This document shows positions 35,650 through 46,745 of a DNA stretch of 64,000 nucleotides, one piece after another; the first letter of the stretch is position 1, and every line of letters begins with the position of its first letter. The translations under genes were made by a program, and so were the position numbers. The notes below the pieces were generated by a model. It did no database searches. It saw only the letters and a program-made list of their open reading frames with translations, and was not told where the DNA came from. This stretch comes from Girardinichthys multiradiatus (taxonomy: Eukaryota; Chordata; Actinopteri; Cyprinodontiformes; Goodeidae): positions 5,537,859-5,601,858 of the forward strand of contig NC_061802.1 of assembly GCF_021462225.1 (NCBI RefSeq), written 5' to 3'.

Positions 35650-38410
35650 AAGATCTCTCTCTTGAAAGACATTGCTTGTTAGTGACCTGATTTGTGACAA
35701 TCAGATTGATGTATTTTGCCTCACAGAAACCTGGCTGCAGCAAGAGGATTATGTTACTATAAATGAGTCAAGTCCTACTAATTATTTAAATTTTCACATT
35801 CCTCGAAATACTGGGCGAGGAGGAGTAGTAGTAACCATCTTTCAGTCTGATTTATTGATTAGTCCCAAACCAATCAATAGCTACAACTCTTTTGAATATT
35901 TAATCCTTAGTTTTCCTCATCCAAATTGCAAAGCACTAAAACCACTTCTGTTTGTTGTTTTGTACCGTCCACCAGGCCCTTACTCTCAATTTTTAGATCA
36001 GTTTTCAGACCTTTTATCTGATTTAGTGTTAAATACAGATAAAGAAATTATAGTGGGGGATTTTAACATTCATGTTGATGCTGAAAGTGATAGCCTAAAT
36101 ATAGCGTTTAATGCTATCTTAGACTCAATTGTCTTTGCTCAAAACTTTAACAAACCTACCCACCTTTGTCTTCATTCTCTGGACCTTGTGCTGACATATG
36201 GCAATGAGTGTAAAGAAAAAAAGTTTTTTCATAACCCCGTCCTGTCTGACCATTTCTTAATAACCTTTGAGTTTAATTTAACCGAGTACTCCACACCGGA
36301 AAGAAAATTTCATTATAGTAGATCATTATCAGGCAATGCTGTAACAACCTTTAAAGAATCTGTCCCACTTTTAATTTCCTCATTATCACTGAAAAGCACA
36401 GTGGAGGGCAATAATTCTGTTTCTGCCCCTTCACAAATTGACTCTTCTGTCGATAGTGTTTCTTCATCATTGCGTGATGCATTAGACAATGCAGCCCCCT
36501 TGAAAAAACAAAAAGGTAATCATTCATAGGAGGCTAGCTCCTTGGTTTAATTCAGAGCTGCATACTTTAAAGCACAATGTTAGAAAATTGGAGAGAAAAT
36601 GGCGCTCTACACACCTAGAGGATTCTTACTTAATCTTGAATAATAGCCTACTGTTGTATAAAAAGACACTTCGCCAAGCCAGAACAGCTTATTTCTCATC
36701 ATTAATAGAAGAGAACAAGAATAATCCTAGGTTTCTCTTTAGTACAGTTGCTAAACTTACACAGAGTCATAGCTCTGTTGAGCCATCCATTCCCTTAGCT
36801 CTTAGCAGTCATGACTTTATGGGATTCTTCTTAAATAAAATAGATTCTATTAAAAAAAAAAATCTTTGACATACTTCCAAAGATGATTACTTCATCCTCA
36901 CCAAGTGAGACAACATTGGAAAAAACTGCAGAACCTGATTTGTGTTTCGACTGTTTTGATCCTGTGAAGCTTCCTGAGTTATCAGAAATATTAGCTTCAT
37001 CTAAACCTTCAACTTGTATGTTAGACCTAATCCTGACCAAATTATTTAAGGAAGTGTTCCCACTGATTACCATCCCCATTTTAGATATGATTAATCTATC
37101 TTTAGTAAATGGATATGTACCACAGGCTTTTAAGTTAGCTGTAATTAAACCTTTACTTAAGAAACCTTCGCTTGATCGAGATGACTTGAAAAATTAGAGA
37201 CCTATATCCAATCTTCCATTCTTATCTAAAATTCTTGAGAAAATAGTTGCTAATCAAATGTGTGAGCATTTACACAGCAATGACCTGTTGGAAGAGTTTC
37301 AGTCAGGCTTCAGAGCTCATCATAGCACTGAAACAGCTCTGCTGAAAGTCACTAATGATATTCTCCTAGCCTCAGATAATGGATTTGTGTCTGTACTGGT
37401 TCTGTTAGATCTCAGTGCTGCATTTGATACAGTCGACCATAATATTCTCTTAAAAAGGCTGGAATATGCTGTAGGGATCAGGGGAACAGCGCTAGGCTGG
37501 TTTAAATTTTATCTGTCTGACAGACTCCACTTTGTTCATGTAAATGATAAATCATCTTTAAACTCCAGGGTTAATTGTGGAGTACCACAGGGTTCAATAC
37601 TTGGGCCAATTCTCTTTACTATATATATGCTTCCAATAGGTCAAATTACCAGGCAGCATAGGATACATTTTCACTGTTACGCTGATGATACTCAGCTTTA
37701 CTTATCCATAAATCCTGATGAACCCAACCAGTTAGATAGACTACAAGCATGTCTTGAAGATATAAAAACTTGGATGACTTTAAATTTTTTGCTTCTAAAT
37801 TCAGACAAGACAGAAGTTGTCGTCTTTGGACCGGAATCTTTAAAAAAGAAACTGCTTACTCAATCACTTAACCTGGATGGCATTAAATTGACCTCCGGTA
37901 ATAAAGTAAAAAATAGTGGTGTTATTTTTGACCAGGACTAGTCCATGCATTTGTTACTTCAAGGTTGGACTATTGTAATTCTTTACTATCAGGATGTCCA
38001 CAAAAAGCAATTAAAAGCCTTCAGCTGATTCAGAATGCTGCAGCAAGAATTCTGATGAAAATTAAAAAGAGATCATATTTCTCCTATTTTAGCTTCCCTT
38101 CATTGGTTCCCTGTTAAATCCAGAACAGAATTTAAAATTCTCCTCCTCACATATAAAGCCCTTAATGATCTAGCTCCATCATTCATCAGAGATCTGATTG
38201 TTCCATATGTTCCTAACAGGGCACTTTGTTCTCAGACTGCAGGTTTACTGGTGGTTCCTAGAGTATCTAGAAGTAGAATGGGAGGCAGATCCTTTGGTTA
38301 TCAGGCTCCTCTCCTGTGGAACCAGCTCCCAGTTTTAGTCTGTGAGGCAGACACCCTGTCTACATTTAAGGCTAGGCTTAAAACTTTCCTTTTTGATAAA
38401 GCTTATAGTT
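35650..38410 (+). pseudogene. L2 LINE polyprotein pseudogene (endonuclease plus reverse transcriptase)
   Basis: The APE endonuclease is readable from LLNIRSLS through LTETWLQQE (Glu), VVLYRPPGPYSQ, IIVGDFNIHVD (about 36051) and VLSDHFLITF (Asp-His, about 36240). The linker KWRSTHLE follows, then ENKNNPRFLFSTVAKLTQ. Reverse transcriptase has FQSGFRAHHSTETALL, LLDLSAAFDTVDHNILL (motif A, about 37407-37455), GVPQGSILGPILF and YADDTQLY (motif C, 37678). The damage seen includes a stop inside the leading LRIRSLS region (35663), frameshifts in A-runs near 36500 and 36855, an in-frame TAG at 37195 and a stop plus deletion after 37941. The rest is frameshifted to about 38405. It would have driven retrotransposition of the element. 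Confidence 0.85.
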
Positions 38411-38424
38411 AGAGTGGCTTAGTT

Positions 38425-38707
38425 TATCAGGGAGGGAGCCTTCCTCCCTCCCTGTTGGTTGGAGTAAGGGGGAGTCAGGTTTAGCCTAAACCGGCTCAGT
38501 TATGGTTGAGGTGCAAATACACCCTCCATTTCTGCTACCTGTATGACCCCTTCTCTTTTCCAATGGTTATAATCAGTCTGACAGAGGGAGGTATCCCAAT
38601 CCTTGTGGTTTTTTGTATAACAATGACCATCAGTGGGACTCTTTGTGGGGTGCCTTGAGACGACATTGTTGTAAATAAGCGCAGTTTAACTAAATAATCT
38701 GAACTGA
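38425..38707 (+). mobile_element. Second LINE 3' end embedded in the L2 3' UTR
   Basis: The block ends GTGCCTTGAGACGACATTGT followed by AAATAAGCGCAGTTTAAC and CTGAACTGAAAC. It is a diverged form of the L2 terminal sequence, which occurs again at the true end (39553-39617). The usual L2 3' UTR resumes at 38708 with CTGTGTAGTTATGCTGCTAT. So one LINE carries two terminal modules. A nested insertion of a related LINE tail or a template switch would both explain this. Confidence 0.5.
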
Positions 38708-41160
38708 AACTATCTGTGTAGTTATGCTGCTATAGGCTTAGGCTGCTGGAGGACATAATGACCACTTTCACCCTCTTCGCTACATTCTCACACTACTCTC
38801 CAATTTTGCATTATTTACTGTTATTTCAGCTTTTAAACTTGTTCTCTCTTTTCTCTTCCTAGAAGCTACACCTGGCCTGGCTCTGTGTCTACCTGTGACA
38901 CCTTTCTGAAGAGGGGAATCGTCCGAGCTTCTGCAGGCAACAAGTTAATGCTCACCCTCTACCGATGATCTACATAGCCCTGTCTTTTAGTGTTTAACCC
39001 TTTCTCTCTCCTAGACATGGGGATTGACTGAGCTTAACTGTAACTAACTGTATGTTCTCTCTTTCAGACTCTAACCTTGAAAACTGGCTCAGAGTTTATC
39101 TGTTCTTTCTTTCCAGGTGAAACGACTAAAGGAGCTACATCCATTACATTTACTTTTCCTTCCCATAGAAAGTACTCTTGGATCAGTGCTTCTTTGTTCT
39201 CTTCGTGTCTCTGCTCTGTTCTCTCAAACCCCCAGTCGGTCGTGCCAGATGGCCGCTCACACTGAGCCTGGTTCTGCTGGAGGTTTCTTCCTGTTAAAAG
39301 GGAGTTTTTCCTCTCCACTGTCGCTACATGCATGCTCAGTATGAGGGATTGCTGCAAAGTTAACGCCAGTGACTGTCCACTGTCTCTACATGCTCATCCA
39401 GGAGGAGTGAATGCTGCAAGTCACTGACTGGATGCAATCTGGTGGGTTTCCTTAGACAGAAAAACTTTTTATCCAATTTGAATAAATAACTGAATCTGAC
39501 TGCAATGTTCAATGATTAGGATTAATTGGAATGTATGTACCTGACTGTTATGAAGTGCCTTGAGACAACATGTGTTGTGAATTGGCGCTATATAAATAAA
39601 ACTGAATTGAATTGAATTGTATGCAGACTCATCACCATCCTGGATCAGGCCAATTACAGTGGTGTCATCTGCAAACTTCAGACGAGTTTCACAGACGAGT
39701 CCGCTGAGGTACAGTCATTTGTGTACAGGGAGAAGAGGAGTGGGAATAGAACACGCCCCTGGGGGGCACCAGTACATATTGATCTGGTTCGGGAGAGGAT
39801 GCTCCCCAGTCTCACCTATTGCTGTCGGTCCGTCAGGAAGCTGTTGATCCACTGACGGGTAGAGGCTGGGACATTGAGCTGGGTGAGCTTCTGGTGGAGG
39901 ATGTCTGGTATGATGGTGTTGAAGGCCGAGCTGAAGTCTACAAACAGGATCCTGTACGTCCCTGGATGGTCGAGGTGTTGCAGAATGAAGTGTACACCTA
40001 AGTTAACAGCATCATCTGCCAATCTGATTGCTCGGTAAGCAAACTGCAAGAGGTCCAGCCTGTAATGTCTTTCAGGTGCTTCAACACCAGCCACTCAAAG
40101 GATTTCATGACCACAGACGTCAGGGCTTCAGGCCTGTAGTCATTTAATCCTAGGATGGTGGGTTTGGGGACCTGGATGATGGTGGATTGTTTGAGGCAGA
40201 AGGGACCTCACACGTCTCCAGTGACTTGTTGAAAATCCGGGTGAAGATTGGGGCGAGTTGATTTGCGCAGGCTCTCAGGCATGATGGGGAGCTTTCTTTG
40301 TTTTCATGCGCTGAAAGAGCCTGTTTACATCTTCCTCGGAGGTCTTTAGTGCAGGCAGAGGGTCTGAAGGTAGGGGGTTGGTTGTTTTACGGGTCGAATT
40401 TGTTCCTGAATGGGATGTAGAGGAGATGATTTTAGGCATGAATGGCTTCCTGTCATGTCTGCAGTCGAAGCCATTCAGACGCTTGGCCAGGTGAGGACTC
40501 TGTTCCAGGATGGGTGGGGGGGGGGCTCCTGTAGGCAGTCAGGTTTCTCAGACCAGTCCATACAGCCGAAGCATCACCAGTAGAAAGGCTGTTCTTCAGC
40601 TTCGCACTGTAGCTTCTCTTGGCTGCTTTGATCTCCTTTGTTAGTGTGTTCCTGGCCTGCCCAATCTCCACTGTTGTGAGCTTCTTCCTTGTCTTTATGC
40701 AGATTCCTGAGGTGTGGAGTAAACCATGGCTTGTTGTTCCCAAAGGTGCAGAAGGTTTTGGTGTGCACACACATGTCCTCACAGAAACTGATGTATGATG
40801 TCACCACATCAGTTAGTTGGTTTAAGTCAGTGGCCGAAGTTTCAAAAACAGTCCAGTCTGTGCATTCAAAGCAGGCCTGCAGCATCTGCTTTGATTCGTC
40901 AGTCCACTTCTTAACAGTGTGAACCGTAGGTTTGGAAGCTCTTAGTCTCTGTCTGTAGGTTGGGATGAGATGGAAAAGACAATGATCCGAAAAACCCAGA
41001 GCAGCCCTGGTAACAGCATGATATGAGTCCTTTAAAGTTGTGTAACAATAGTCCAGTGTGTTTTGGTCTCTGGTGGGACACTGTCGGACCACTTGTTTGC
41101 TGAATATTGGACCATTTGCACGTTGCTGGATGCTACCAGGCCTTCCGGCGTTTTTGGCCA

Positions 41161-43060
41161 TTTTGTATCCCAGGACAGTCCATTACTACAAATCCCAGCG
41201 GCCACTGCGGCTGATAGGACGAGGGCGTCGCAGCTCTGAGGCCACCACCAACTATATAACAGAGTATGAGTCGGCCCACCATTTGCTTCACGTTGGAGAC
41301 CGGACCAACATCTGAAGCATCTCATTCTGGAGAAGAGGTCCCACATGGATTTAATTTATTCTCCTCGTTGGCCAACGGAAAAGAAAAATTCATGAAAGAA
41401 GTTTCTGGAATAAGAATGCCAGAAATTTCACTTTGCCGTGGTTTAAAGAAGTCCTCACAATTTGATAGATTAAAAACATTTTTGCAAAGTAGGGGGGACC
41501 AATATTGTGGTATACTGATAGACTCCTACCAAAAAAGACTGAAGGCTCAAAATAAATCAAGAATAAGTCAGTCAGAATAAGTCAGTAGTTTTGAGAATTT
41601 GCAATTACTTAAAAGTAACTGCCTAATTTATATAATGTTTTACGGGCAAGGCCCCACCACCCCTAGGGGATTTTATTCAAAAACAAAATGTCCACATAGA
41701 ACTAGGTCAGCCTCTAGGGGGGAATGTGAGGTTCAATTCAGGACGTCTACAGATGGAAATTAGCATTTTGCTAAATCCGTTATATTTACGAAAACATTGT
41801 ACATTCATTAATATAAATCGTCCCATTTAAATAAAACAAATCTAAAAAGAGTTGCCTTACCATAGTGTTAGCATAAGGGTTACCCGGTTGTTGCATGTTT
41901 TTAATCTTTAATCTTTTATTTGTTTCTTCATAACAGGGTTGTTTGCTTTTCATCTGAGTTATAAACGTCACAGAAAATGTTTCCAAAATGTTTTTTCATT
42001 GTCTAATTTATGTCAAAGTAATCTGTACTTTACCAGGGTGTTTAGACTTTTGAGAGCCACTGTTCTCAACAGGAGCAAAATTAAAGACACACATATTTTA
42101 CATATATTTCAGAGGCAACAGAATATCAAGTTTGACAAATTCTCCTTGCTGTGTGGCACACATTTTTCAATACGCCAGCATGGCAGGATAAAATAAAACT
42201 ATGATTTCAACTTAAAGCCAAAATCATGTTAGTCTTACACTCGATGGCTGAGATTGAATAGAATTTAGACAGACGTTCAGAGGAACCAGACTGGAACAGG
42301 CCAAACTTTATCTTTCTGTGCTTCTATCTGGGTCCTGGGTTATTCTGGCAGTTGTAGATGCGGAATGGGGAATCAAAATCTCAACTGTCTTTAAACGATT
42401 AAACCAACTAAGAACCAATTCTTCATTGCCCATTTCAAAGCACTTAATGTGAGTTTCCTTGTTACTTTGCAGTTCCTAAACTCCTGTGTTGTCTTGCTTA
42501 TCAGAACGTCCAGCAGAAGTCAATAATTAATCTACCAATTTACAACATGTTTATCTCTGTTTTGGGTTGTTTGCTTGTACTATAGTGCTCTTATGTGCAA
42601 GGACATACTGAGAACTGGTGGACAAACTGATAAGTCTGGTATTGATGAAACACAAACACCAGCCAAAAAATAGCTTTTGTTGTGGGTTTGATACTGACCA
42701 GTTCTGCATCACATTCCCCAGTGATTTCTATGTCTGACTGATATAGTGTATTTTCTTTGTATTTAGAACATTTTGGCTTTTTTTTTTTTTTTTACCAAGA
42801 AAGTCTGATATAAAGAAAACCCATGTTGTTGTCTTTGTTCATTACACGTAACTTTTTATTATTTAAGCATAGACTCTAATGTATAAACCAACAACAAACT
42901 AGTCTAGTTAAAGTAATAATGAAGTTTACTGAGAAATATGAGTCATATATAAATGACGAGTATGGGCACATCATGCATGTTTAGTCAGCAACTGAGGAAA
43001 TTCTAAAGGAGAGGAGAGGTCAGGCTGATTACAGGAGTCTAAGTAAAACTGTGGTGAGTG
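41161..43060. other. No recognisable gene
   Basis: The first 150 bases could belong to the 5' part of the Rex1-type LINE but have no readable motif. The rest is AT-rich, with a T run near 42779-42794. A 104-residue frame at 41266-41580 shows no known domain. Confidence 0.35.
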
Positions 43061-43440
43061 CAGTGCCTTTCAAAAGTATTTATACCCCTTAAACTTTCCC
43101 CATTTTGTCACTTTATAACCATAAGCTTTCCTGTACCTACTACTGTTTTTAAATTACTTAAAAATCAAAACTTGAAAAGTAAAAAAAACACAGCCAGGGC
43201 TACAATGGAGTGGTTTAGATCAAAGCATATTCATCTGTTCAGTGGTGCAATCAAAGTCATGACCTTAATTTTTACCTACTTTTTTGTTAAGTGCTTTTGT
43301 TATGAATTTGCAATATAGAAATGAACTGAATTGAAATTTGATTATGTGGTACATTATGTTAGTCTATCACTTAAAATCCTTATAAAAATACATTTGTGGG
43401 TGTAATATTACCAAATGTGAAAGAGTTCAATAGGTAATAT
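43061..43440 (+). mobile_element. Internally deleted Tc1-like element
   Basis: The left tip is CAGTGCCTTTCAAAAGTATT. A surviving transposase block reads GCTACAATGGAGTGGTTTAG, then ATCAAAGCATATTCATC and TCAAAGTCATGACCTT, the region before the second catalytic Asp. The right terminal region follows with TTAGTCTATCACTTAAAATC and AAATACATTTGTGG. More than 1 kb of the normal interior is absent. It is non-coding. Confidence 0.65.
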
Positions 43441-44423
43441 TTGAAAGGAAGCCAGAGCTCAGCAGATGTCTAGTCAGTACCAGTGTCTTTGCTGTGAAAG
43501 CTATTCCAGTCTTTCTCAGATATGCATGCCTGAAAAATTGAAAAAGTGGACTGACTCCCATTGTTTGACCCTAATAAATTAGATCAGGTCCTGCACTTTT
43601 CAATGTCTCTTTTATACCCCATTTAGACTATAATGCAACAAATAAAAAATAGAGGTAATTACTTCGTTCCAACCTCCATCACCTCTGAATTAGTTCGATA
43701 AAACACATCCTGTGGGCCACTGTTTTATTTGGAGATAAAAATCAAACAGATTTATTCAGTCAGAAAGTTTAGAACCATAGATAGCAAAGGCGAAATCAAC
43801 ATAATCAGCTTTTTGGGTGTGATAACAGTGATGCATCTCTTTCACTCACCATAATTGAGGTAGAATACAGTATACAACTTTTTCACTGCATTGCAGGTGT
43901 GGGCTAAAGGCAGCTCAGACCAGGGCCCATTTTGCAACAGAGTCACATGCAGCAGTAACATGCAAACACAGGCAGGTGTCTGTTGCTCCCCAACAGGATC
44001 CCAGGAGCTATTTTTGAACGAAATGTAACAGTAATCATACTAATCACATAACCAACACAGCAACAAAGAAGTTTTTATTGAAGTTCAGGTATTGTTTTTG
44101 TGGGGTCATGGGTCCCCATTTTAAAACATAATCAGTCACCCATTGTCATCCTTATCTCCAAGCGGTGTTGACATGAGGATAGCTAGACAGTCAAGCGGTT
44201 GTAAATTAGTTCATATTAGAAAAGCTAGATTAAGGCAACCATAGACAGAAAATCTGGCTACAGTTGAAAGTCCTACTGATCTTCTTATGTTGTGACTTGC
44301 CTAGCTGATAGATTGCATATATGTGGAAGCAGGAGATGAGGCAATACAAACACACAGTCCACCCGTGCCTGGATCATGTCAATTCAAACAAGATGAAACT
44401 CAATTGATGTTCTGCCTTTTCTA
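43441..44423. other. No recognisable gene
   Basis: Unclassified AT-rich DNA. Confidence 0.4.
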
Positions 44424-45640
44424 AGTTACTATGGAGGTAAATTTGTCTCAATATTAATCAATCAAACAAAAAACTAATCTCAATCATAAAATATTAAGTT
44501 GTGATCAAAACTTTCAGAGTTGTAACAATTTTATTTTTTTAAATGGAATATTTTATTTTGGGGAGAAACAAATTGTTTGAAAAAACTTTTTGATCAAAAT
44601 GACTCATTTTTTCTCATGAAGAGAAAAAAGTTATTTGCAAAACATAAACTTTTATTTGCGGATGTCAAAAATCTTTGGTTACAACTCTCGCTCTTTTGGT
44701 TGTGACGCTCTCTGTTTTTAGTTGAACTCAAAGAATTTTGAGTGCTGGAAACATGAACATCCTGGGCGGGGCCTAAAGACGAACGCTGTAAGACGTTTCC
44801 CTATTGGTTAGCACTGACTAAAGCGGCCGCTCGAACTGCAGGGCCTGCAGCGTCGCTTCAGTGAGGAGACATCAACTGTACAGAAGAAAACTGCGGTTAA
44901 GGGAGCCGACAGTCAGAAATACGCGGTCACGCCAGCCAACACTAGTTCTTTCTCAAAGATTAGCGTCGCGCATACAAGGCGCAGGGTCATATATATTATA
45001 ACCAGAATTAATATTTCATAATTTTACTGTAAAGGTTTGGAGAAATACACAACTACCCCAAGTGTAGTATAAAACAGAATCCATGTCGATCAGACGGCAC
45101 CCATAATCCTGTGTGTTGTCCTCACAACCCGTGATACTTCTTTCCTCTCCTGTGCAGTTCCCACACCACACTGTCATGGTGAGACACAGAGTGCTTTCCA
45201 CCGTGGCCCTGTAGACATCTGTCAGCAGCTGAGGAGAGAGAACAGTCTGTTTTCATGTCCTGATGAAGAAGAGCTGTTGTTGTACCTTCTTCAACAGGCG
45301 AGGGGCGTTTCTGGTCCAGGAGAGGTCAGAGGAGATCTGGATGCTCTTGCACTTTAAGTTGTCCAGACTAGAGGGTGACACGGGTGTGGATTTTCTCTCC
45401 TGTCCCATCCCGCTCCCACAGAAAAATGTCTTGTCCCATCCCAATCCCAGGCCAGCATAACAAAACATGTACATAGTTGTATTTTACTCATTTATTAAGT
45501 GATTTCCTTTGAACAATGACATTACTTTTATGTGTCAAGTTGCTGAAACAAAAGAAAAATGCACCTAGCAAGAGAACTGTACTTGGTGAACAAAAGTGCA
45601 AAAAGGCATTACCTTCACAATTTAGAAACTGTACCTCAAT

Positions 45641-45732
45641 GGTTCACAGCCCTGGTCCTCAGGGACCCCTTCCCTGCAAGACTTTGAATCCAGAACACCT
45701 GATTCAAATTCTGACATGACCTCCTATACAGG
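45641..45732. mobile_element. Half copy of the MITE-like repeat
   Basis: CAGCCCTGGTCCTCAGGGAC, followed by AGAACACCTGATTCAAATTC, corresponds to one arm of the palindromic MITE seen at 18680-18900. The other arm is missing. Confidence 0.5.
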
Positions 45733-45839
45733 CATCAAGAATGGAGGGTCAAACTGGACAAATTTAATACAAAAAAATCACAATTAAATAAATGAATGTT
45801 GTGAATGTCCCATAAGTGAAGTAAATGTAACATGAAAGA

Positions 45840-46065
45840 AATGTAACATTAAATGTGCCATTAAATTAAAGGTACCATTTTTTTATTTAATACATCATTA
45901 GAAACAATAAATGTACCATTATATCATGAAATGGACTATTATGCAATTAAATGTGCCACTGAATAATTAAGTATAATTTTAAAGACGACATGACGTAATT
46001 AGTGGTACACTTAATATTTAATGATGTATTAAATAAATTGTACATTTAATGGTACATTAAATTTT
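45840..46065. repeat. AT-rich inverted and iterated repeat
   Basis: ATTTAATACATCATTA (about 45893) pairs with TAATGATGTATTAAAT (about 46018). Variants of AAATGTACCATT, AAATGTAACATT and AAATGTGCCA recur at least six times in both orientations. It may be a small MITE or a locally expanded palindrome. Confidence 0.6.
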
Positions 46066-46099
46066 TTTCTATTTCACAGCATATTTATGTAATATCTTC

Positions 46100-46745
46100 C
46101 CTTGATGAAGCGAGGGGACAAGGGGGGATTTTTTTCTTTTTTGCGTTCCCACGCAATACTTTTGCATTCGTTCACAATACTTTTTGCGTTCTCACGCAAT
46201 AGTCTTTGCGTTATCTCGCAATACTTTGTGGGATAGTTTCCAAACCAGATAACTGCAAAAATGAAACAAACACTACACCCGTTTTGAGATTTATTGGGTT
46301 TTATTTTGAAATCTGTCTTAAATAAATTGATCTTCAATCAGACTAAAAGACAGTTTTTATCCACAAGCTGTCAGACTACTGAACTCTGGACAATAATACT
46401 GCACGAAACCACATCTGTGACACTTTGTTTGCTTATTACTGCTGCATGATGTGTACTTTTTTTTTTGCACGCCATTAGTGTTTTTGTTTTTATCGTGATT
46501 TGAACGGTTCTTCTTCTCCTAAGCATTTCATCGCATTGTTTACTGCGTGTTAACCTGCATATGACAAATAAACCATATCAATGACATCTCAGTGCTGTTT
46601 GTTTTATGAGCAGTTTGTCATCTGTGATGCTGTTCCAAAATGCCGAACGCAAAAGTATTGCGTGGGGACGCAAAAAAAAAAAAAAAAAAATCCTCCATGT
46701 CCCCTCTCGGGCTCCGTACCTTTCCCCTCTACTGTGGCAAACGCT
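46100..46745. repeat. Inverted-repeat unit enclosing a LINE 3' tail
   Basis: The left arm contains GCGTTCCCACGCAATACTTT and GAGGGGACAAGGGGGGATTT. The right arm contains AAAGTATTGCGTGGGGACGC, a long A run, and ATCCTCCATGTCCCCTCTCG, its reverse counterpart. Extra copies of the GCGTT-ACGCAATA motif lie at 46183-46222. Between the arms, 46330-46580 resembles a LINE tail: a GACAGTTTTTATCCACAAGC block, CTACTGAACTCTGGACAATA, and an AAATAAACC end signal. Confidence 0.55.

Larger units (their letters stand above)
35494..39617 (+). mobile_element. Nearly full-length L2-type LINE
   Basis: The element lies between an imperfect 7-bp repeat, TGTATAC at 35487-35493 and TGTATGC at 39618-39624, inside the Rex1-type LINE. 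It starts near CCACCCATTACCCTATTAAG and ends with CTTGAGACAACATGTGTTGT, a GGCGCTATATAAATAAAACT signal and a GAATT tandem tail. The 4.1-kb length allows a 5' UTR, one long polyprotein and a long 3' UTR of about 1.2 kb. The 3' UTR is composite (see 38425-38707). The coding region is broken. Confidence 0.88.
34675..41160 (-). mobile_element. Rex1/Babar-type LINE, split by an L2 LINE
   Basis: Two pieces, 34675-35493 and 39618 to about 41160, join into one minus-strand LINE. Its 3' tail is a TCAGAA tandem at 34676-34694, with an AATAAAG signal on the sense strand. The polyprotein reads, 5' to 3': endonuclease end TLDYCYTTLKDSYHAVTRAA with FSDHC (about 41060-40980), CEDMC and KPWFTPHLR, reverse-transcriptase [26 protein letters not shown] (motif A, about 39912-39938), FADDTTVIG (motif C, about 39650-39674), then WCSQNYLELNPLKT and FRFLGTTISKDLRW. 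Motif A overlaps the site I recall as the Rex1 PCR primer. Frameshifts, including near 39816 and 40100-40450, make it a pseudogene. The 5' end is truncated or unrecognisable. Confidence 0.8.

Noticed and set aside
44820..44850. GCGGCCGC and CTGCAGGGCCTGCAG as cloning-vector sites
   Set aside because: The same sequences recur in the opposite arm at 47870-47895 within the palindromic element, so they are part of the repeat rather than vector contamination.
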